The position numbers and the translations under genes were made by a program. Below, piece by piece: positions 1 to 7,742 of a DNA stretch of 39,229 bases. The DNA lies in contig CAYQQR010000040.1 in assembly GCA_964420035.1 (NCBI GenBank), positions 1-39,229 of the forward strand, read 5' to 3'. This DNA comes from CAYQQR01 sp964420035. Lineage in GTDB: Bacteria > Bacteroidota > Bacteroidia > Bacteroidales > SM23-62. The stretch's first letter is position 1. Every line of letters begins with the position of its first letter. A model generated the notes under the pieces. That model saw nothing but the letters and a program-made list of their open reading frames with translations. It was not told the origin of the DNA and searched no databases.

Positions 1-131
1 TCTGGTTTTTCTTATAAAGATACAAAATAAAACGCTATTTTAAACTATAGCCTTTAACATCTATACCATACTGATCCTCTGCCGATTGCAAAAAGATTCT
101 TACCTTTATCGGCCAAACAGTACCAATTGAA

Positions 132-908
132 ATGGATCTGGGTATAAAAAACGGGTTTTTTATTGTTTGCGGAGCCACCAGCGGCTTTGGTAAATCAGTC
201 GCCCGCGGACTGGTACGTGAAGGGGCACGGGTACTGATCATAGCCAGGGAGAAAAAAGGCCTGCTGGAAATGCAAAGACAAATGGGCCATGCCGCCGGAA
301 TTCTGCAGGGCGATATAACCAACGATCATACAAGGAATAAGCTATTTCAGTCCATTGAAGGCAGAAGCGTTGATGGAATACTGATCAATGCGGCAGGACC
401 CCCGGCCAAATCGTTCCTGGAGACCGGCATGGAAGATTGGGACGAAGCGTATCGTTCCCTCCTGCGCTGGAAAGTAGACATCCTGAAGCGTATACTCCCG
501 TTTTTCCGATCCCGGAAATACGGCCGGGTACTCGTTATAGAGAGCATCAGTGTAAAGCAACCCGTTGAAAACCTTATTCTGAGCACTTCCCTCAGAATGG
601 CGGTCGTGGGAATGATCAAAACGGTGAGTCAGGAAATCACCGAAGGAGATATCACATTCAACATTATGGCCCCGGGATATCATGACACCCCCGCCGTTAA
701 AAGAGTATTGCAAAAAGTGAGTGAGGTAAGAGGGATCTCCCGTGAGGAAGCACAAGAGCAGATCATTCAGAATATTCCTGCCGGCAAAATGGGAGATCCG
801 GATGCATTTGCAAGTTTGGCATTATGGTTGTTGTCACCCCATTCGGGATACATCACCGGGCAAACCATCTCGGTCGACGGCGGAGTGAACCGGGGGGTAT
901 TTGGATAG
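132..908 (+). CDS. SDR-family oxidoreductase with degenerate active site
   Basis: A 258-residue short-chain dehydrogenase/reductase-like protein, full length for the family. It has an N-terminal Rossmann fold with a GATSGFG cofactor loop (residues 14-20), the NAAG strand motif (86-89) and the C-terminal ending GQTISVDGG typical of FabG-like SDRs. The usual YxxxK catalytic pair is not visible: where it should lie, after the ESIS serine motif near residue 138, the sequence reads NLILSTSLRMA. It may therefore be a non-classical SDR or may use other residues. The substrate is unknown. The ATG at 132 is preceded by TACCTTTA at 101-108, a 7/8 match to the Bacteroidota -7 element. It stands alone; the next sequence is a broken kinase that overlaps its last codons. 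Confidence 0.85.
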   Translation: MDLGIKNGFFIVCGATSGFGKSVARGLVREGARVLIIAREKKGLLEMQRQMGHAAGILQGDITNDHTRNKLFQSIEGRSVDGILINAAGPPAKSFLETGMEDWDEAYRSLLRWKVDILKRILPFFRSRKYGRVLVIESISVKQPVENLILSTSLRMAVVGMIKTVSQEITEGDITFNIMAPGYHDTPAVKRVLQKVSEVRGISREEAQEQIIQNIPAGKMGDPDAFASLALWLLSPHSGYITGQTISVDGGVNRGVFG

Positions 909-1367
909 AGGATTCAGAATTAAGCCTGCCTCCCGGCAGATACACCTTCATGGTAAGTGCCATGAATAATTCAGGTGTTTGGATCGAAGAGCCGGTTCGG
1001 TTCAGTTTCGAGGTAAGGCACCCGTGGTATATGGCCTGGTGGTTCTTCCTCATCATCGGTTTGGTCATCATAACTTTGATCTACCTGTTTATCAGGATCC
1101 GTCTGGACCGGATCAAGAACAAAAAGGAAGAGCTTCAGCGAGTGGTGAACGAAAAAACACGAGAAGTGGTTCAGCAAAGGGATGAGATCGCCGAGATTAA
1201 AGCATCGGCAATTAAGCGCGAAACCCACCGGGGGCGAGCATTCCACAGGGCTTGGACTCTCTATCGTCAAGAAATATGTTGAAGCCATGAGTGGACGCGT
1301 CTGGTTCCGGAGTGAGCCGGGCAAAGGCTCTGAATTCGTGGTCTCTTTCCAGGGAGTGAGTAAGTGA
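905..1367 (+). pseudogene. Sensor histidine kinase remnant (Y_Y_Y domain, TM, then end of HATPase)
   Basis: Two overlapping reading frames together match the ends of a Y_Y_Y-type (hybrid two-component) sensor kinase. The first, readable from about 905 to 1280, gives the end of a Y_Y_Y domain (LPPGRYTFMVSAMNNSGVW), a transmembrane helix encoded around 1030-1095, and a coiled coil ending DEIAEI. The other frame (to stop at 1365-1367) resumes with LSAKPTGGEHSTGLGLSIVK, the G2 box and C-terminal end of a HATPase domain. The intervening HisKA domain and the N and G1 boxes, roughly 200-250 residues in intact relatives, are missing, and the frame changes at the junction near 1195-1205. It cannot encode an active kinase. 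An internal deletion is the simplest explanation, though an assembly collapse cannot be excluded. Confidence 0.8.
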
Positions 1368-1398
1368 ATTCATATTTTTTATCCTTCCTCTGCCGAAA

Positions 1399-2346
1399 TC
1401 ACAATCGGATCATATCAATAAAGATAGCCACGGCCAGCATCAGATCGGTTAATAGTACCGTAAGTACATTACTTCCCAGGGCTGGGATCAGCTTGGATAT
1501 ATCGTCTTCCCCGAAACGCAGGGTGGTTATGGTGGCTTTTACGGCAAAAGGCAGGGGCAGCAATGCCAGGTAAAGCCAGGAAGAAGAAATACCCATGATG
1601 GGCAGTGCCACAATGATCCCGAAGGTGGCAAGCATACCGAATGCATAAACAAAGGAAGCCGTTTTTTTTCCCAGTGCAATGACCAGGTGCCTGCGGCCAC
1701 CCTTTTTATCCGCTTCTGAATCGGGAAACTGGTTCAGGTAAAGCAAGAGGGCGGTTAATAATCCCGGAGGTATGGAAACCCAAATCACTTCTTTGGGAAA
1801 TAGTATGACAGGCGACATACCCGGTGTTGCTGTCATGGATACATAGGTTCCCAAAACGACAAAGGTTCCCAGAGCCATTCCGGCGAATAACTCTCCCAGT
1901 AAAATCCTTGCCAGAAAATTCGTGTAAAACAATATTGAAAAGGCCCCCGCGAAACTAAACACAATAACAATCCAGTGAGAGACAAATGAAAAGTAAATAC
2001 CAATGGCCAATGCAAACAACAAGGTAATTATGGCTAAGCGCCGAACGGATTTGTAGGTGGTCCGACCCGAGGTCAGCATTCCACTGCCGCCACTAAAAGG
2101 CGTGCGCCTGGTATTGAAATCAATTTTCGTTGTGAAATCAGACAGCTCATTGAAAAGATTGACGGCAATATGTGAGGCTACCACGCCAACAAGCAGCAGT
2201 ATAGCATGAAAAGCATTGAAACTGGCCCCTTCTTCGAGCGGATATTTTACTGAATAAGCCAAACCAATGGCAACCAGGAAGGCGGCCAGGACCAGAAAAT
2301 TAGCCCTGATCTGGGCCATCCATATCTTGAATCTGTTTTGTTCCAT
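1399..2346 (-). CDS. UbiA-family prenyltransferase (MenA-like)
   Basis: A 315-residue integral membrane protein with about eight or nine hydrophobic segments. Enzymes of this family transfer a polyprenyl chain from its diphosphate to an aromatic or other acceptor. The first Asp-rich motif reads NELSDFTTKID (residues 66-76), a variant of NDxxDxxxD; it is followed by the RTPFSGGSG stretch common in Bacteroidota homologues. The second motif is NQFPDSEAD (205-213). Both motifs keep the acidic residues needed for Mg-diphosphate binding. It lies 95 nt downstream of the mevalonate kinase gene on the same strand, so it may use isoprenoids made by the operon. Menaquinone synthesis (MenA-like) is one candidate, but the acceptor cannot be determined from sequence alone. 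Confidence 0.85.
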   Translation of the reverse strand: MEQNRFKIWMAQIRANFLVLAAFLVAIGLAYSVKYPLEEGASFNAFHAILLLVGVVASHIAVNLFNELSDFTTKIDFNTRRTPFSGGSGMLTSGRTTYKSVRRLAIITLLFALAIGIYFSFVSHWIVIVFSFAGAFSILFYTNFLARILLGELFAGMALGTFVVLGTYVSMTATPGMSPVILFPKEVIWVSIPPGLLTALLLYLNQFPDSEADKKGGRRHLVIALGKKTASFVYAFGMLATFGIIVALPIMGISSSWLYLALLPLPFAVKATITTLRFGEDDISKLIPALGSNVLTVLLTDLMLAVAIFIDMIRL

Positions 2347-2441
2347 TATCCTTGCAAGGCCAAGTTAGTAAAAAAGTAATATTAGTGTAAACAAAGTAAT
2401 AGTTAATTGGTTCTCGGTTAGATACATGAAGAAAGGATCCG

Positions 2442-3392
2442 CTAATCTTCAATTGTAATCTTTTCGAGTTGATACTGTTTAGCTATACGGTTCGGTGCTT
2501 CGATATCCCGTGAGAAAAGAATGAAATACCCTCCCCCGCCAGAACCGCATAGTTTCATATAGTATTCCCCTGAATCGAGTCCCGACTGCCACAGGGGAAT
2601 GAGCTTACCCGGAATCATGTCACTGAAAAGACTTAACTGCAGACCGGAATACGGGCCAAGTTTTTCATAGAGCCCGGCGGAACGCCCCTTCAAAAAATCT
2701 GAAATCATTTTCTCATTCAGGGGTATCATTTCATTCCTGATCCTTGACTCATAAGACGATTCCTTGCACCATTCTTTGTACTTCAGGACCAGGGGACCGG
2801 TATTGCCGGTCTGACCTGCATCCAAAAGAAAAGTATGGATATCTCCAGGTACGCTTTTAAAGCCTTCCCGCGTAATTCTACCGGAACCCCTTATCAGTAA
2901 GGGTGTATCCAGAAAAATAGCCAAAGGATCCAGACCGGAACTGCTTCCATGAAAGTAGGATTCAAATTTTGAAAATTTCTTTTTTAAACCCGGTATGGTT
3001 CCTTCTTCTGTATTCATTCTGTCTCCGGCCTTTATCATATAACGGTCATATACTGCAGCAACGAGGGCGCCCGAGCTTCCCACTCCATAGCCCAGGGGTA
3101 TATCGGATTCCATGTACAATCCTTTTTCAAGGTCCATAGAAAAACGGTCCAGGTCCATACCGGTATCAAAGCGCAATTGTTTATCCACTTGTACCAGATA
3201 ATCCAAATATTTAAAAAGTTCCCTGTTTGATTGTCCGGGGTCCATTGTCCCCCTATGCTCCTGGTCAACGGGAAAAAGCAAACGGGCCCTTACATTTCTG
3301 TAGGGAACGGTAAGAGCTTTGCTTCCGCTTATGACCAGGTATTCTCCGAACAACAATACTTTTCCGTAGAAATATGGGTTCACTACCGTCAT
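2442..3392 (-). CDS. mvk: Mevalonate kinase-like GHMP kinase
   Basis: A 316-residue GHMP-family kinase, expected to phosphorylate mevalonate (or phosphomevalonate) with ATP. Visible motifs are the N-terminal GKVLLFGEYLVISG strand-loop (residues 10-23), the ATP-binding motif PLGYGVGSSGA (99-109), a GSSSGLDPL segment with the probable catalytic Asp155, and a C-terminal CGSGGGGYF glycine loop. The ATG at 3392 follows the mvaD stop by two bases, so the genes are translationally close. A second GHMP kinase (4488-5420) and the decarboxylase complete the lower mevalonate pathway. Which kinase acts on mevalonate and which on phosphomevalonate is inferred: this one has the mevalonate-kinase-like SGLD motif, the other the GYDIA-type motif. 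Confidence 0.82.
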   Translation of the reverse strand: MTVVNPYFYGKVLLFGEYLVISGSKALTVPYRNVRARLLFPVDQEHRGTMDPGQSNRELFKYLDYLVQVDKQLRFDTGMDLDRFSMDLEKGLYMESDIPLGYGVGSSGALVAAVYDRYMIKAGDRMNTEEGTIPGLKKKFSKFESYFHGSSSGLDPLAIFLDTPLLIRGSGRITREGFKSVPGDIHTFLLDAGQTGNTGPLVLKYKEWCKESSYESRIRNEMIPLNEKMISDFLKGRSAGLYEKLGPYSGLQLSLFSDMIPGKLIPLWQSGLDSGEYYMKLCGSGGGGYFILFSRDIEAPNRIAKQYQLEKITIED

Positions 3393-3394
3393 TA

Positions 3395-4495
3395 TTATGA
3401 TAACTTAACCGGCCCCCGGCCCATTTCATCCGCGATCCACTGTCGGTTTTCACATAGGTACTGTAACTCATCCTCAATGAAATGTTCCACTTCTTCAGCA
3501 TTATGCTGGGGATACAGCAGATGGATGTTCGGACCGGCATCCAAAGTAAAACATAGAGGTAGTTTTGAATGTTGGCGGAACTGCCTGATCTTTTCGATAG
3601 CCTTCAGCGTGTTGGGCTTCATCAAGATAAACCAGGGTGAAGAACTCATCATCAATCCGTGAAGCATCAGGGCCTCGGTTTCCACAATCCTGCTGTAACG
3701 TTCAAAATCACCGGATCGCAGGGACTCAAGCAGAGGGGGTATATGGTTCCGGGCAACATTAAAACGTGTTGTTGCCATGGGATGCCGTTTCATCAGCTCA
3801 TGCCCGGCAGAACTGGATACAGCTTTTTTCCCGCTGCTGATGATGAGTATGGCATCTCTCATTTCCAGCATTTCCTCATGGATCCCGGTATTTACAGGGA
3901 TGGCATATTCATCGGCAGAACCGGGTACCCGGTCGTGCTTCCCCCATACCGTATAACCCGGGTACACCGATCTGCAAGCGCTCCCCGAGCCCAGTCTGGA
4001 CATATAGGAAGCCTTCCTTAAAAAATCCTTCTTTTTGGCGCTTTCTTTCCTGATTTGTTCCTCGATGCTGCACGAACATAAAGCAAGACTGCTCATGCTG
4101 GCGGCAGAAGAAGCGATACCCGACGAATGGGGAAAGGTATTATCCGAATGGATGATTAGATGAAGTTTTTCGAGAAAAGGGAAATACGGGTGCAGGGATC
4201 TCAGGAACCGTTCAATTCTCACCGTAAATTCCGGTTTTGCTTGATTATGAAAATAATAATCCAGCCCTTTCCTGTCCTTTGAATTTTTGTGCCGGTAGCG
4301 AACTGTAAAATCAGATACCGCGTGCTTCAGGGTCATGCTCAGGGAGGGGTTCGCGGGTATTTGCCCCTCTTTCTTGCCCCAGTACTTAACCAGGGCAATG
4401 TTCGAAGGACTGGTCCACCGGATCATTCCTTCAGTGAAATTTTCAGGAAGGCGGACAGCCTCATGCTTGTATTTCAGGTGCAAGGAATCAGTCAT
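3395..4495 (-). CDS. mvaD: Diphosphomevalonate decarboxylase
   Basis: Converts mevalonate 5-diphosphate to isopentenyl diphosphate, with ATP-driven decarboxylation. With the ATG at 4495 the protein has 366 residues. Family signatures are clear: SPSNIALVKYWGK (from about residue 29), the ATP loop PHSSGIASSAAS (122-133), SGSACRS with the substrate-binding Arg175, and LDAGPN with catalytic Asp319. An in-frame TTG at 4504 would add three residues, but the ATG is the better start and leaves an 8-nt overlap with the upstream kinase gene. It is cotranscribed in the mevalonate run, and its stop is two bases before the mvk start. Assignment is firm; related mevalonate-3-kinases lack this Asp/Arg combination. 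Confidence 0.95.
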   Translation of the reverse strand: MTDSLHLKYKHEAVRLPENFTEGMIRWTSPSNIALVKYWGKKEGQIPANPSLSMTLKHAVSDFTVRYRHKNSKDRKGLDYYFHNQAKPEFTVRIERFLRSLHPYFPFLEKLHLIIHSDNTFPHSSGIASSAASMSSLALCSCSIEEQIRKESAKKKDFLRKASYMSRLGSGSACRSVYPGYTVWGKHDRVPGSADEYAIPVNTGIHEEMLEMRDAILIISSGKKAVSSSAGHELMKRHPMATTRFNVARNHIPPLLESLRSGDFERYSRIVETEALMLHGLMMSSSPWFILMKPNTLKAIEKIRQFRQHSKLPLCFTLDAGPNIHLLYPQHNAEEVEHFIEDELQYLCENRQWIADEMGRGPVKLS

Positions 4496-5420
4496 GACAG
4501 ACAATTTTTCTGTAAGGATAAACCACGGGATAACCCCGGGAACTAAAATACTTCATTATCTGTTCTTCCCCGTCGGCGGAACAAGCCATAACAAAGTCTC
4601 CGCCCCATGCACCCATGCTTTTTACAGCTCCCTCAAAATCGCCAAAAACCACTTTTTGTATTCCGGGTTTGCCCAGAATTTCAGACAGAACGGCTTCATG
4701 CTCAAAAATTAGCTCTTGAAATTCCCTTAAATCGGAAGTTTCGGACATGCGTTCTGTAATCCTTGAGATACGTTCAACATCTTCTTTGGTGGTCTGAGTC
4801 TTATTGTATTCCAGGATACTCTTTTGTGTATCTTGTTTTTTCCCCAGGTACACAAAATAAAGCTTTGAAGTAATCCTTTCTGATATTGAAGCAGAATGAA
4901 ATACGGCTTTGCCATCTTGTTGTTGATAAATCAAAGGTCCTTCGGCCATCGCCAGAGCAACATCATAGCCTGAACCTGCTGAGACTTTAAAATGAAGTGC
5001 CAGCGGATCGATGCCGAACCACTGGGCAATATTGGCAAGCAGGGTGGAGCTGGAACCCCAACCATAGCTTCTTGGAAATTCCAGGTTGGTGACAACATCA
5101 CGGGCCCGTTCGGGTATCTTCCTCTTACTTAAGTCACCGGCAGCAATCATAATTTCAGAAAGGTGCTCTGCAACCCGGTCATCCGTGGACTCCAAAACCC
5201 GGGCTCCATCCAAGGTGAATTTAGCCTTGAACCAGCTTTTCCCTTGCTCCCTGCTGTCCCATTTCAATTCCTTACCGTACACGGCAGCACGGACCTGCAG
5301 ATCCTGGCCCGACCTTAAGGGTACGCCAAGGGCTTTGGCACCTGAAAGCACCATATACTCTCCTGAAAGCAATAATTTACCCCGGCTGTAGTATCGGTTT
5401 ACTGTTTTTTCTTCCGTCAA
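4488..5420 (-). CDS. GYDIA-family GHMP kinase, likely phosphomevalonate kinase
   Basis: A 310-residue GHMP kinase of the type found in Bacteroidota mevalonate operons. It has an N-terminal GKLLLSGEYMVLSGAKALG strand-loop, the ATP motif PRSYGWGSSST (residues 116-126) and the diagnostic SGYDVA sequence (150-155, GYDIA-like). The C-terminal glycine loop, near MGAWGGDFVMAC, is weaker than in mevalonate kinase. Because the operon already has a mevalonate-kinase-like protein and a decarboxylase, this is the best candidate for phosphomevalonate kinase; this is inference by elimination. The start is TTG at 5420, giving a TTGA overlap with the HMG-CoA reductase stop, which argues for translational coupling. 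No ATG lies near the N-terminus before Met23, which is inside the conserved fold. Confidence 0.8.
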   Translation of the reverse strand: MTEEKTVNRYYSRGKLLLSGEYMVLSGAKALGVPLRSGQDLQVRAAVYGKELKWDSREQGKSWFKAKFTLDGARVLESTDDRVAEHLSEIMIAAGDLSKRKIPERARDVVTNLEFPRSYGWGSSSTLLANIAQWFGIDPLALHFKVSAGSGYDVALAMAEGPLIYQQQDGKAVFHSASISERITSKLYFVYLGKKQDTQKSILEYNKTQTTKEDVERISRITERMSETSDLREFQELIFEHEAVLSEILGKPGIQKVVFGDFEGAVKSMGAWGGDFVMACSADGEEQIMKYFSSRGYPVVYPYRKIVCHD

Positions 5421-6736
5421 GACTTTCTTAGTTTATCCAGGTACTGTTCCACTTCCCGGTAGGAAACGGTTTTATCCTTGAAGTATTCCTGTGCTTTCTC
5501 TTTTTCCCGGGGTTTGGCATCCAGGGATGCAAGAATATTGGAAAGATGCATTTTCATGTGCCCCTTTTGAATACCTGAAGTGACAAGCGAACGTACTGCA
5601 CCGAAATTATTGGCCAAACCAACGGCAACAGCAATCTTCATCAGATCTTGGGCACACGGTTCTCCCAGCAGGCCAAGCGACCATTTCGCGAGGGGATGCA
5701 AACGGGTTAAGCCACCCACTGTTCCCAGGGCCATGGGAAGGTCCAGTTCAAAACGGAATGTCCCCTGTTCCGTGGTAACACTGGAAAGTGATGCATAAGA
5801 TCCCATACGGGCGGCCCAAGCATGTCCAGCGGCCTCCACAGCACGGAAATCATTACCGGTGGCCATCACTACGGCATCTATCCCGTTGAATATGCCCTTG
5901 TTATGCGTGGTGGCCCGGTACACATCATGCCTGGCAATATCCACAGCCGTTTTGAATTTCCGGGCAAATTCTTTTCCTGATAGCTCTTCATCCGCATCAT
6001 CGAGATCTTTAAACGGACATTCAACATAACACAGCACCCGGCACTCCGGGGTATAATTGGATAAGATCGCCATGACAACATGGGGTTCACCACCGGTCTC
6101 AGCAAGTCCGCTCCCCTTAAAGTATTCCGGTAATAAAACTGCAAAATGCTCCAGGCAGGTATTGATAAAATTGGCCCCCATGGATTGATCCGTTCCAAAT
6201 GCAGCCTTCAGATGGTAGACTTTCCGGTCCCCGGCGTTCAGACTTTCGATCCGGATCTTTCGGATGCCTCCGCCCCGCTCTTCCATTTTGCGGGTAAGGA
6301 GTTCAGAATTCTTTTTCAGGAATTTTTCAAGATTAACCTGGTGCGACAAAAGTTCATTTTCAGAGCCCTTCCATTCAAAATAGACGCTCCCGTTCTTCAG
6401 GTCGGAAACAACCCGGGCATGAAAACCGCCCCGGGTGGCAAAGAATTTTGCACTTTTCGATGCAGCGGCGACCACGGAGCTCTCTTCGATAACCATGGGA
6501 ACCAGGTACAGTTTGTCGTTGACCACGAAATTCGGGGCCACCCCGAAGGGCATGGGGAAGGTACTGAGCGTGTTTTCGCTTAATTCATCCAGCACGGCTT
6601 GAATCGAATCATCCCGGTGCCAGAAGGACTTTAGGGATTGAATGAAATCATCTGGATTCTTTACCCATTCGGAAGCCAGCTGAAGTTTTTTTGACTTTTC
6701 CAGCCTGGAAAATCCGGTAATCAACGGATGATCCAT
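5417..6736 (-). CDS. mvaA: HMG-CoA reductase, class II type
   Basis: Reduces HMG-CoA to mevalonate. The protein has 439 residues, the size of soluble bacterial class II enzymes, with no membrane anchor. Key residues are visible: an ENTLSTF segment (54-60) matching the HMG-CoA-binding ENVIG region, the catalytic Glu in IEESSVVAAAS (Glu84 or Glu85), Lys280 in HNKG, Asp296 in ATGNDFRA and His393 in KGHMKMH. Class II enzymes include both degradative and biosynthetic forms. Here it sits between IPP isomerase and the mevalonate kinases, so synthesis of mevalonate is the sensible direction. Cofactor preference (NADH or NADPH) cannot be read safely. No HMG-CoA synthase is present; upstream genes of the same run encode a leucine-derived route to HMG-CoA. 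Confidence 0.95.
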   Translation of the reverse strand: MDHPLITGFSRLEKSKKLQLASEWVKNPDDFIQSLKSFWHRDDSIQAVLDELSENTLSTFPMPFGVAPNFVVNDKLYLVPMVIEESSVVAAASKSAKFFATRGGFHARVVSDLKNGSVYFEWKGSENELLSHQVNLEKFLKKNSELLTRKMEERGGGIRKIRIESLNAGDRKVYHLKAAFGTDQSMGANFINTCLEHFAVLLPEYFKGSGLAETGGEPHVVMAILSNYTPECRVLCYVECPFKDLDDADEELSGKEFARKFKTAVDIARHDVYRATTHNKGIFNGIDAVVMATGNDFRAVEAAGHAWAARMGSYASLSSVTTEQGTFRFELDLPMALGTVGGLTRLHPLAKWSLGLLGEPCAQDLMKIAVAVGLANNFGAVRSLVTSGIQKGHMKMHLSNILASLDAKPREKEKAQEYFKDKTVSYREVEQYLDKLRKS

Positions 6737-6742
6737 ATTTAT

Positions 6743-7738
6743 TCAGTCTTTAATACGAAGAAAAGCATAGGCCATTTGCAAACCTTTGACCTGGTTTTGT
6801 ATAAACTTTTTCAGCGATTCATAGTCTTCCCGGGCATGTTTCAGAAAGGTGGAAGCCTGACCGTAAACCGCCGGTAATCGTGAACGCTTCACCAAATAAT
6901 AGCCATCAAGATATGTTTTAACTCCGCCTGAGATGATCACCTGTTTACAGCGGGCATAAAGGCCTGAATCGAGCAGTTCATTGAGGGTATCCAGCATACT
7001 GCAGGCATCCTTACCAACACGGGTCAGGGGTTCATATAATTCAGGGTCCGCCTGTGGGTTCCTGAGCAGTTCCACCTTTGCAAAATTCGTTCCTCCGAAA
7101 GCAGCAAATTCAATGGCTTCAAGCGGAAGCTGCAGCAACTCTTTCATGCTATCCCTGCCAAAGCCCTGGCCCACCTCTTTGACTATAATTTTGCAGGAAA
7201 CCTTATCAAGCAGGCTTTCTATCACTTCTATAGCGGGCGAAAAGAGGCGGTCGCCTTCCGGTTGGAACCATTCCTGCAAAGGATTAACATGGATGATCAG
7301 TCCGTCGCTTCTGAGCTGATCCAGAAGCTTTTCGATCCGGTCCAGCTGTTTTTCCTCGAGCATTTTTTCCACCTGGTTTATGCCCAGGTTGGCATAAAGG
7401 GGCAGTTCATCGCCAATAACATCCCTTACATCAAAATCAGCAAGGTAACGATCATCTTCAAGAAGGATCCTGCAGGAACCCAGTCCCATCCCCATACCAA
7501 ATTCATTGCATGCGCGAGCCAGGTTCTTGTTGATGGTGCCGGCCATTTTGGTTCCTCCGGTCATGGAAGAAACCCACATGGGTACCCGGTGCTCTTTTCC
7601 CAGAAAAGTAAAAGGCTTGAGTTGTTCTTCCGGGTGTGCACTGAGCATGGGTTCGTATTCGAACCTTCTGTCAATTTGGTCTCTGAGGGTTTGGGATTCA
7701 AAAGCAAGATCAATATGATCCTTTTTTCTGTCCTCCAT
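6743..7738 (-). CDS. fni: Type 2 isopentenyl-diphosphate delta-isomerase (FMN-dependent)
   Basis: Interconverts isopentenyl and dimethylallyl diphosphate using reduced FMN. The 331-residue TIM-barrel protein shows the N-terminal KDHIDLAFES start, the SSMTGGT flavin/phosphate motif, GLGSCRILLED, an HVNPLQE segment with the conserved substrate-contacting residues, and a C-terminal phosphate-binding SGGVKT motif. Length is normal for the family (about 330-350). It lies 4 nt after the acyl-CoA dehydrogenase stop-to-start boundary and 6 nt before mvaA, inside the same transcription unit. It is the only isopentenyl-diphosphate isomerase seen in the window. Confidence is high because of the HIDL and SMTGGT signatures. 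Confidence 0.93.
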   Translation of the reverse strand: MEDRKKDHIDLAFESQTLRDQIDRRFEYEPMLSAHPEEQLKPFTFLGKEHRVPMWVSSMTGGTKMAGTINKNLARACNEFGMGMGLGSCRILLEDDRYLADFDVRDVIGDELPLYANLGINQVEKMLEEKQLDRIEKLLDQLRSDGLIIHVNPLQEWFQPEGDRLFSPAIEVIESLLDKVSCKIIVKEVGQGFGRDSMKELLQLPLEAIEFAAFGGTNFAKVELLRNPQADPELYEPLTRVGKDACSMLDTLNELLDSGLYARCKQVIISGGVKTYLDGYYLVKRSRLPAVYGQASTFLKHAREDYESLKKFIQNQVKGLQMAYAFLRIKD

Positions 7739-7742
7739 AAAA

